The notes under the pieces are model-generated. The model worked only from the letters and a program-made list of their open reading frames with translations. It searched no databases and was not told the origin of the DNA. This document shows positions 43,601 through 53,400 of a stretch of 64,000 bases of DNA, piece by piece. Numbering within the stretch: position 1 is the stretch's first letter; each line of letters starts with the position of its first letter. Position numbers and translations under genes: made by a program. Source of the DNA: Flavobacteriales bacterium (lineage in GTDB: Bacteria > Bacteroidota > Bacteroidia > UBA10329); NCBI GenBank assembly GCA_016124845.1, contig WGMW01000029.1, positions 1-64,000 of the forward strand, read 5' to 3'.

Positions 43601-44333
43601 CAATTTCACCGATCAGACAACGCCTACCCCGGTAGCATGGAATTGGAATTTTGGAGACCCGAACTCAAACTCCAACACAAGTGCAGTTCAAGACCCCATC
43701 CATAAGTTCTCAGGCCCGGGGCTTTACAGCATTTCGCTCTCTGTTGAATCTACAGATGGCTGCGTGAACGATTCAACGAAGACCGATTACGTGGAGGTGT
43801 ACCCGTTGCCACAGGCAGACTTTGACCTCAACCCGGAGACAACGGATGTGATGAACGCAGAGGTCACTTTTACGGATCAATCAAACGGAAATATCGCCAC
43901 ATGGAACTGGAGTTTCGGTACGGGCGATACTTCCATGGCTCAAAATCCTGTTTACACGTACGAAGACACAGGAACCTACACGGTCACACTTCTGGTTGTC
44001 ACCGATCATGGCTGTGAAGACAATACTTCCCGAAGAGTTATCATTGAACCGTACTACACATTTTATGTTCCCAATGCTTTTTCGCCAAATAGCGATGGCA
44101 AGAACGACTACTTCCGTGGCTATGGTGAAGGCGTAGACTGGAACACTTATCAAATGTCCATTTTCGACAGATGGGGGGAAGAGATCTTTTACACCAACGA
44201 CATTGACAACCCTTGGAACGGCTGGTTCAAGAACAAGCAGGTGCCTAATGACGTGTATGTATGGTCCATCACCATTTACGATCTGAAAGGCGAGATGCAT
44301 ACTTTCCGTGGACGTGTCACGGTAATGCGTTAG
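40644..44333 (+). CDS. SprB-repeat adhesin B with type-B T9SS C-terminal domain
   Basis: The product (1229 aa) starts at GTG 40644, preceded and overlapped by AGGAGG, an unusual Shine-Dalgarno-like site for this phylum; an ATG four bases later is out of frame and stops at once. The signal peptide is about residues 1-26 (DAFA-Q). The N-terminal domain (about 70-270) is homologous to that of adhesin A. Then come an Ig-like region with TWSPATGLSATTG, about five to six SprB repeats (410-850), an Ig-like module (TLTIERPLFSPDTGICPYDF..., 930-1040), two PKD domains (1040-1140) and the type-B C-terminal domain (FYVPNAFSPNSDGKNDYFRGYGEG ...). The last 300 residues closely follow those of adhesins C and D, which shows gene duplication. 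Confidence 0.88.
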   Translation: MYDLKFYRISFFSLLIFLTAWSDAFAQPGCPNIVCGPNQSVDCNVNCVDLTATVLETGTTETYTVSSVPYAPPAPFTGGTAQFINTDDIWGDVINLPFNFCFYGNQYNQVVIGANGLITFDVSLATQFCAWSYTASCPTPGPPPGGLYNNSIMGAYHDIDPSMGGDISYFIQGSAPCRMFVVSFHDVPHYDCDCSFFSSCKKTTQQIVIYETTNVIEVYIQQKELCSSWNNGNATIGIQDATGSTGVTPPGRNTGAWTASNEGWRFTPSGTPNYVVTWYDGNTVVGNGLTVNVCPSATTTYDAEVVYTNCDGATVTVTDQVTVTQNSTVSVSVSPANTDVCSATPTTLTASSPNSGMSYTWSPATGLSATTGTTVDATPTTTTTYTVTGSDGTCSASANAIINVVQVSATTSSTDASCAGDDGTATVTPSGGVTPYTYSWSTNPPQSTQTATGLAAGNYDVTVTDATGCTHTETVTVNLTLGSLSPPDVTATDAICTSDNGTATATPIDGTAPFAYQWDDAAAQTTQTAVGLAAGTYNVTITDAGGCQSSNSVVVGIDPGDLAVSISNSTDVLCNGSCDGTATATTQGGTAPYLFVWDDPANQQTAQATNLCAGTYNVGVADANGCLATDQVIIGEPTAIIPSAVMDAQSNCGNPDGQATASATGGTVAVDYSYSWNSTPVQTSATATGLTPATYTVTVTDDNGCTASTDVDVTSTPGFTASISSFTDAICFSNCDGEATVQANAGNTPPLTYAWNTVPVQASATATSLCAGNYDVTITDALGCMATTSVTIGQPVKLTATVNASASPICIGESSDLTSVLIGGTAPYGQFSWTASPTDPTLVGSQQNPTVSPIISTTYTFSGADANGCTSTPVDVTVEVLDPLTLTIERPLFSPDTGICPYDFAVIDLSATGGDENYSYYLQPDLTTPLSLPMQVEPGTTTTYDFVVNDGCTTPPASASSTITVFQLPQVDFTAEPPNGCDELTTNFTDQTTPTPVAWNWNFGDPNSNSNTSAVQDPIHKFSGPGLYSISLSVESTDGCVNDSTKTDYVEVYPLPQADFDLNPETTDVMNAEVTFTDQSNGNIATWNWSFGTGDTSMAQNPVYTYEDTGTYTVTLLVVTDHGCEDNTSRRVIIEPYYTFYVPNAFSPNSDGKNDYFRGYGEGVDWNTYQMSIFDRWGEEIFYTNDIDNPWNGWFKNKQVPNDVYVWSITIYDLKGEMHTFRGRVTVMR

Positions 44334-44465
44334 TGTAGTGAATTGCAGAAGTCCATTCCATGTCTTAGAGTGTTGGCGACAATGCAATGAGGAGTCCTCA
44401 GATCACCTTATTTTTATGCACTTTTCCACACCACCTCAACCTCACTTCTGCGTCTGAGCCATAAT

Positions 44466-47400
44466 ATGTTTTCTCCGAAACGTTTCCATCTTATCTTGAT
44501 GCTGCTCGCCATGTTGATGGCACGTGGTAAGGAAGCGTTTTCGCAATGCGGACCGCTGACGACCATCTATGCCGGAAACAACGGTCAGGATGGGATCATG
44601 TTCGACATTACCGCCATCAATAGCGTAAACATTACCCATTTTGACATTGATGCCTACGGGAACACCCACAACTACGAGATCTACCACAAGGTGGGCACGC
44701 ACGTTGGGTTTGAGACCAATGGAGGCGCATGGACCCTTTTAGGAACGGCAGGAAACGTACCCGGAAACCCGAGAAACTCCCCAACAGCAGTTCCCATCAA
44801 CTTCAGCGTGCACATGTGTCCCGGTGAAAGACATGCTTTTTATATTACCAGCACAAGTACAAGTGCCAGTGTGAGTTACACCAACGGTACGGGCGTAGGC
44901 AACATTGCAGCCTCAGATGCAAACATTCAGATCAGAGAAGGAACGGGCAAGGACTACCCATTCAATACGAGCTACACGCCAAGAATTCCCAACATAACCT
45001 GTTACTACAACTGTACGCAAAGCTGTTGCGAACCGCCAACGATCAATCCGACCGCAACGAGTTGTCAGGGGGCGTGCGATGGTAGTGCCACTGCCTCGGC
45101 AGGAGCAGGAAGCGTTGCACCATATACCTACCAATGGAATGCGGCTACAGGAAACCAGACCGGAACAACTGCCTCCTCGTTGTGTACCGGATCCTACTCG
45201 GTAACGGTTACAGACGCAACCGGCTGTGTTGCCACTTCATCGACCGTGGTACCAAGCGGCCCGCCCATCACTGTTCCCAGCATCAGCCCGGCAGGTCCAT
45301 TCTGTGAAACACAGGGCAACCAGACCCTTTATGCTTCCGTTTCGGGCGGAACTTGGAGTGGAAATGGCATCACCAACGCCTCGGCAGGGACATTTTCGCC
45401 CTCGGCAGCCGGCCCCGGAACATGGACCATCACGTATTCGCTTCCCGGCCAATGCGGAAGTTCGTCCACCACAACAATTACGGTCAATGCGCAGGCTGAT
45501 GCATCCATCATTCCGGCAGGTCCTTTCTGTGTTTCAGATGCTCCTGTCAATCTATCTGCTGCCACTCCTGGGGGCTCTTGGAGCGGAAATGGCATCATTA
45601 ACAGCACTACCGGCACATTTCAACCATCGATTGCGGGAGTAGGGACCTGGAACATCCAATATCAGATAAATGGATCGTGTGGAGCAACCGACAGCGAATC
45701 CATCACCGTTACGGCAGGAGCAGATGCCACCATAACCACAGCGGGTTCCTATTGCGAAAACGTGACACCCTTCAACTTAACGGCCTTGTCTCCGGGAGGA
45801 ACTTGGAGCGGACCGGGAATTGTGGATGCTGCCACAGGTCTTTGGGATCCAAGTGTAGCCGGCCCTGGAACTTGGACCGTGACATACACCATTCCCGCCC
45901 CATGTGGCGATACGGATGACGCGACCCTGACCGTAACGCCCGGAGCAGATGCAAGCATCACCCCTGCCGGCCCCTTCTGCTTGAATGATGCGCCAGTTGT
46001 GCTGTCAGCAGCCGATCCTGGCGGAACCTGGGTCGGAGCCGGAATAACCAATGCGAACACGGGTGCTTTCGATCCGGGTACCGCAGGAGTTGGAACATGG
46101 ACCATCCTCTACACGATACCCGGAGCCTGTGGTCAGAGCCAATCCACGCAGATCTCTGTAAGTAACGGTTATGACGCAACTATCAACGCTGTTCCTATTC
46201 AATGTACTACTGGTTCGCCCATAACGCTGACCGCGGCCAATGCCGGTGGCACGTGGAGCGGTCCTGGAATTACCGATGGACTGGCCGGAACATTCGATCC
46301 AAGCGTTGCCGGACCTGGAAACCACATCATCCACTATGACATTCCCGGAGGTTGTGGTGATTCGGATGTGCGTGTGATAACCGTGAATCAGGGCGCAGAT
46401 GCAACGATCGACCCAATTCCAACACTTTGTACGAACAGCCCGATCATGAATCTGACGGCCGCTTCTCCCGGTGGTTCTTGGTCAGGAACGGGAATCATCA
46501 ATCCAAGTGCAGGAACTTTCTTCCCAGGTGCCGTGAGTCCGGGAACTTGGACCGTGACCTACAATATTACCGGCTCGTGTGGCGACATCGACACGGAAAC
46601 CATCACCATCGAACCTGTGGGGAATCCGACCATCACTCCTGTTCCACCGATGTGTTCAGATGGTCTGAACATTACGATGACCGCTGCCACAGCAGGAGGC
46701 ACATGGAGCGGAACAGGAATCACCAACCCAAGTACTGGAAGTTTCAGTCCGGCCGTGGCAGGACCCGGGAACTGGACCATCACCTACACGCTTCCTGGCG
46801 CCTGTGGAGGAACTGACACGGAGGTTGTAACGGTTTCGCCTCCAATCGTTCTTAATACGACCGTTGACCAGCAATCTCACTGCGGACAACCAGATGGGAT
46901 CATATCAGTCAGCGCCTCTGGCGGAACGGTTGCCAATGGTTATTCCTATACATGGAGCACATCGCCAGCGCAGACAGCAGCAACAGCTTCCGGTCTCGGG
47001 CCGGGAAACTACGCGGTTACTGTAACGGATGATCTTGGCTGTACGGCCTCTTCAAGTGTGACGGTTACTCCAACAACCGGTTTTACAGCCTCCGTCAGTT
47101 CTACCACCGATGTTTCGTGTGCACAATCGTGCGATGGCACCGCAACCGTGACCGCTGGCGCGGGAAGCATTGGCGCATTGACCTATTCGTGGAACACAAC
47201 TCCTGCACAAACAGGAGCAACAGCAACAAACCTTTGTGCTGGCAATTACGATGTGACCGTGACCGACAACGTGGGATGCTCGACCATTGCTTCCGGAACA
47301 GTTGGAGCACCACCGAGTTTTACCGCAGCAGCAAGTAATTCAGGCTCGCCCATCTGTTTTGGAGAATCGGCTACGCTGAACGTGACGGCCTCTGGTGGAG

Positions 47401-50400
47401 CCACGCCTTATGCTTCCTATTCGTGGAGCGCCAGTCCATCCGACCCGACACTTACCAGCCCGAATTCGCAAAGCCCAACGGTTTCCCCAACGGGTTACAC
47501 CACATACACGGCCACGGTAACGGATGCCAATGGTTGCACAACCACCGCACAAACCTCTGTGGATAGAGGAACTGAGATCATTCTGACACCTGAATTGATC
47601 CAGCAATCGAACTGCGGACAGCCGGATGGAATCATCACGGTGAATGTGACGGGCGGATTCGTGGACAGCACTTACACCTATTTGTGGGATACCACACCAG
47701 CCGAAACAACTGATACGGTTACAGGGCTTGTTGCCGGGACTTACAACGTAACGGTAACCGATGATGTCGGCTGTTCGGCCACCACAAGTGTGACAGTCAC
47801 CACATCTGCCGGATTTACTGCTTCGGTTGACACGTACAATGATGTCTCGTGCTATTCGCTTTGCGATGGCGATGCCACGGTGACCATTACAGGAAATTCC
47901 GTGGCTCCGCTCTCCTATTCGTGGAACACAACGCCAGCCCAGACAACGGCCACGGCCACCAACCTGTGTGCTGGAAGCTATGACGTGACCGTGACCGACA
48001 ACACGGGTTGTTCTGCAACCGCATCGGTCACCATCACCGAACCTGCTGAACTGACCATTACGGCAGCCGCTTCTCTTACGCAGCTTTGCGAAGGTGAATC
48101 TTCCGACCTGACCTCTTCCGCTTCTGGCGGAGCCGCACCTATAACGTACTCTTGGGCTGCAAGCCCTGCTGATGCTTCGTTGACCGCATCGCAACAGAAC
48201 CCAACGGTCTCGCCAACGGCAACCACCACTTACACAGTTACTGCAACAGACGCTGGTGGATGTACGGCAACCGAACAAGTGACCGTGAATGTTTCACCCG
48301 CCATTGTTCTGAATGCCGTGATGGATCAGCAATCCAACTGCGGGCAGGCCGATGGCGCGGTTTCGGTGACCGCTTCGGGCGGAACGGTTGCAACGGATTA
48401 TTCTTATTCGTGGGATTCTTCGCCCACGCAGAATACCGCTGCGGCAACAGGTCTGCTCCCGGGAACGTACAATGTGACCGTGACCGATGATGTCGGCTGT
48501 TCAGAAACAGCAAGTGCTGTGGTCACCTCATCTGCCGGATTTACTGCTTCGGTTGACACGTACAATGATGTTTCGTGCTATTCGCTTTGCGATGGCGATG
48601 CCACGGTGACCATTACAGGAAATTCCGTGTCGCCTCTCGCTTATTCGTGGAACACAACGCCTGCCCAGACAACGGCCACGGCTACCAACCTTTGCGCAGG
48701 AAGCTATGACGTGACCGTGACCGACAACACGGGTTGTTCCGCAACCGCATCGGTCACCATCACCGAACCTGCTGAACTGACCATTACGGCAGCCGCTTCA
48801 CTCACGCAGCTCTGCGAAGGTGAATCTTCCGACCTGACCTCTTCCGCATCTGGCGGAGCCGCTCCGATCGCTTATTCGTGGGCAGCCAGTCCAGCAGATG
48901 CTTCGTTGACCGCATCGCAACAGAACCCAACAGTTTCGCCAACGGCAACAACCACCTATACCGTAACTGCAACAGATGGAAACGGGTGTACGGCAACCGA
49001 ACAAGTGACCGTAGATGTAAGTCCCGCAATTACCCTCAATGCCGTGATGGATCAGCAGTCGAACTGCGGGCAGGCGGACGGTGCGGTTTCAGTGACCGCT
49101 TCGGGCGGAACAGTTGCCAACGATTATTCCTATTCATGGGATTCTTCGCCCGCGCAGAACACGGCTGCGGCTACGGGTCTACTTCCTGGAACGTACAATG
49201 TGACCGTGACCGATGATGTCGGCTGTTCGGAAACGGCAAGTGCGGTGGTCACTTCTTCGGCCGGATTCACCGCTTCGGTTGACACCTACAATGATGTTTC
49301 GTGCTATTCGCTTTGCGATGGCGATGCCACGGTGACCATTACAGGAAATGCCGTGTCGCCTCTCGCTTATTCGTGGAACACAACTCCGGCACAGACAACA
49401 GCCACGGCCACCAACCTATGCGCAGGAAGCTATGACGTGACCGTGACCGATAACACGGGTTGTTCCGCTACCGCATCGGTCACCATCAGCGAACCTGCTG
49501 AACTGACCATTACGGCAGCAGCTTCACTCACGCAGCTTTGCGAAGGTGAATCTTCCGACCTGACATCTTCCGCATCTGGCGGAGCCGCTCCGATCGCTTA
49601 TTCGTGGGCAGCCAGTCCGGCAGATGCTTCATTGACCGCATCGCAACAGAACCCAACGGTCTCGCCAACGGCAACAACCACCTATACCGTAACTGCAACA
49701 GATGGAAACGGGTGTACGGCAACAGAACAAGTGACCGTGAATGTTTCGCCCGCCATTGTTCTGAATGCCGTGATGGATCAGCAATCCAACTGCGGGCAGG
49801 CGGACGGTGCGGTTTCGGTGACCGCTTTGGGCGGAACAGTTGCCAACGATTATTCCTATTCATGGGATTCATCGCCAGCACAGAATACCGCAGCGGCAAC
49901 AGGTCTGCTTCCGGGAACGTATAACGTGACCGTGACCGATGATGTCGGCTGTTCAGAAACAGCAAGTGCTGTGGTCACTTCTTCGGCAGGATTCACAGCA
50001 TCGATTGACACCTACAATGATGTTTCGTGCTATTCGCTTTGCGATGGTGATGCCACCGTGACCATTACAGGAAATGCCGTGTCGCCACTCGCTTATTCGT
50101 GGAACACAACGCCAGCGCAGACCACGGCCACGGCCACCAACCTTTGCGCAGGAAGCTACGATGTGACCGTGACCGATAACACGGGTTGCATGGCAATGGC
50201 CTCTGTAACGATTGCAGAACCAGCAGCTTTGACGGTTACTGCAGCAGCTTCCAGCACATTGCTCTGCGGAGGGCAATCATCCGACCTAACGGCAACTGTT
50301 AGCGGTGGAAACCAACCAACTTTCAGTTGGACGGCAACACCTGCCGATGCTACATTGAATGGCTCCACGCAAAACCCGACCGTTACACCAACGGCAAACA

Positions 50401-53400
50401 CGGTCTATGAAGTAACCGTAACCGATGGTGGATGTACGGCCACCGATCAGGTTTCGGTGAACGTGAGTCCTGGAATCACACTCAATGCGACCATGGACCA
50501 ACAATCGAACTGTGGTCAATCTGACGGTATTGTTTCGGTTGCTGCCTCTGGCGGAACGGTGGCCAACGACTACGGTTATTCTTGGGATTCTTCACCAGCA
50601 CAAACGACCGCGTCCGCCACGGGACTTCCTCCCGGAACCTATACCGTGACCGTGACCGATGATGCCGGTTGCACAGAAACAGCTTCGGTGGATGTCATCA
50701 CTTCTGGAGGATTTGCAGCTTCCATTTCGGCTCAGACAGATGCAAACTGCTATCAGGGATGCGATGGAGCGGCTACCGTTGTTGCAGATGCGAATGCCAT
50801 CGCACCGCTCACCTACGCTTGGAATACAACTCCAGCCCAATCAACGGCAACAGCCACGGGTCTTTGCGCAGGAACAATTGATGTAACCGTGACCGACAAC
50901 GTTGGCTGCGTGGCCACCACATCGGTTACCATCGCGGAACCGACAGCGTTTGAAGTCACCGTTTCGGCATCCAGTCCAACGGTCTGCACCGGAGGTTCTA
51001 CCGACCTGAGCGCAGCAACCACCGGAGGAAATCAAACCAACGTGACATACAGTTGGTCGGCATCGCCTGCCGATCCTTCGTTGAATGCCTCTGCACAGAA
51101 CCCAACGGTCTCTCCGACCGCAAGTACGGTTTACACCGTAACAGCAACAGACGGAAACGGATGTACGGCCACGGACCAGATTACCATTGACATTGCTGCT
51201 TCGCTGACGGTAAACGTGACCTTGGATCAGCAGGCTGCTTGCGGACAGGCTACAGGCGTGGCAACAGCAATCGCCTCTGGCGGAACCGTAGCTGTTGATT
51301 ACGCGTATGGCTGGAACACAACTCCCGCCCAAACAACCGCAACCGCAACGGGGCTTGCTCCGGGAACCTATACGGTTGTTGCGCTGGATGATGCTGGTTG
51401 CACGGGTTCTGCTGACATCACGGTAACGACATCGGCAGGATTTACGGCTTCCATTTCTGCCTCCACCGATGCCACCTGCTATCAGGCGTGTGACGGAACG
51501 GCTACTGTGGCGGAAGATGCCAATGCGGTGGCACCCGTAACGTATTCATGGAATACAACGCCAGCACAAACCACCGCGACAGCCACCAACCTCTGTGCAG
51601 GAAACTATGATGTGACGCTGACAGACGCAGCAGGATGTGTGACCACAGCATCGGTCACTATTAACGAACCGACCGAATTGACCGCGACAGCCGCAGCATC
51701 TCAAGCAACTATATGCGGTGGTGGAACTTCTGATCTTTCGGCCATTGGCGCAGGCGGAACCGGACCTTACACTTACAGTTGGTCTGCAACACCTGCGGAC
51801 GCATCCTTGAGTGCATCGCAACAGAACCCAACCGTTTCTCCAACGGCAAACACAACTTATACGGTGACTGTCGCAGATGACAATGGATGTTCGGCAACCG
51901 ATCAGACTTCCGTGTCGATTTCTCCGGCCATTTCGCCAAGCGCGGTGATGAACCAAGAGTCGAACTGCGGACAGGCAGATGGAGAAGCAACCGCTTCGGC
52001 AACAGGTGGCAGCGTGGCCAATGATTACGCGTATTCGTGGAACTCGACACCAACGCAAACAACGGCCACCGCAACCGGACTTCTGCCCGGAACTTACACC
52101 GTGACCATTACGGATGATATTGGATGTTCGGCAACTGCCGATGTCGACATCACTACAACTTCCGGTTTCACCGCAAGCATTACAGGCTCAACGGATGCCA
52201 ATTGTTTCCAAGGATGTGATGGAACGGCAACGGTGCAAGAAAGTGCCGGGGCGGTAGCTCCGGTAATCTATGCTTGGGGAACGGTTCCACCGCAACTTTC
52301 TGCCACCGCCACCAATCTCTGCGCTGGAACCTATCAGGTATTGGTTTCGGATGCAACCGGATGTACAGCAAACGCCTCTGTAACTATTGCTGAACCGACC
52401 GAATTGGAAGCCACAGCTGATGCTTCGGTCACGCAAGTTTGTATAGGTCAATCTGTGGACCTTACCGCGAGCGCTGTAGGAGGAACCACACCTTATGTTT
52501 CTTACTCCTGGACCGCTACGCCCACTGATGCAAGTTTGAATACCACCCAGCAAAACCCAACTGTTTCGCCCACAGCCAACACGACCTACGAGGTAACCGT
52601 TACAGATGCCAACGGATGTACCGCATCTAAGCAGGTTTCCGTAAGTGTTCTTTCTGCGCTTACGCTGAATGTGGTTACACCTTCTTCCAGCCCAGATACA
52701 TCCATCTGTCCGGGAAGCACGGCAACAATCAACCTTTCAGCATCTGGCGGAGATGGCAATTACAGCTATTATCTGCAACCCGACCTGACGAATCCTGTCA
52801 GTCTTCCGATGGCAGTTCAACCCAATGCAACCACAACGTACGATTTTGTAGTTACCGATGGCTGCACCACACCCTCTTCCTCGGCATCAAGCACTATTTC
52901 CATTTTCTCGCTTCCGCAGATCGATATTTCGGGTGGAGATGCCGGATGTCATGTTCATTCCGTTCAGTTGGCGGACAATACGGTTCCAACACCTACTTCT
53001 TGGAACTGGAACTTTGGTGACCCGCAATCGAGCAGCAATACGTCCAGCTCATCATCACCATCTCATACATTCTCCAATCCGGGGTTGTATGACATTTCTC
53101 TAAGCATTGTAACTGCGGATGGCTGTTCGGTTGACACGACCCTGACCGATTACGTTGAGGTTTATCCGTTGCCAGTTGCCGACTTCAACCTCGACCCGAA
53201 CGTGGTCTCGGTGGTGGACGGAACCATCACATTCACCGACCAGTCTTCTGGCAACATTGACACCTGGAACTGGAATTTTGGAACAGGCGATTCTTCCATT
53301 GTTCAGAACCCGGTATATACGTACACCGACACGGGATCATTCATTGTACAGCTTACAGTGACCACGGTCAATGGCTGTCAATCTACCACGAGAGGTTCTG

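Noticed and set aside
44371-44377. GTTGGCG near 44375, similar to the attC-like core at 1184
   Set aside because: It has no partner arm or inverse core nearby and occurs in sequence of normal composition; a chance match.
44389-44401. TGAGGAGTCCTCA palindrome upstream of the giant adhesin
   Set aside because: The loop is a single base and no T-run follows, so it is not a terminator; a protein-binding site cannot be excluded but has no support.
47340-48278. 312-aa minus-strand ORF within the giant adhesin
   Set aside because: Cys/Arg/Gly-rich shadow caused by the repetitive, stop-poor composition of the adhesin; similar shadows recur with the 726-bp period.
47804-50196. CRISPR array
   Set aside because: The repeats are 726 bp long, in frame and without unique spacers; they are protein-coding modules.
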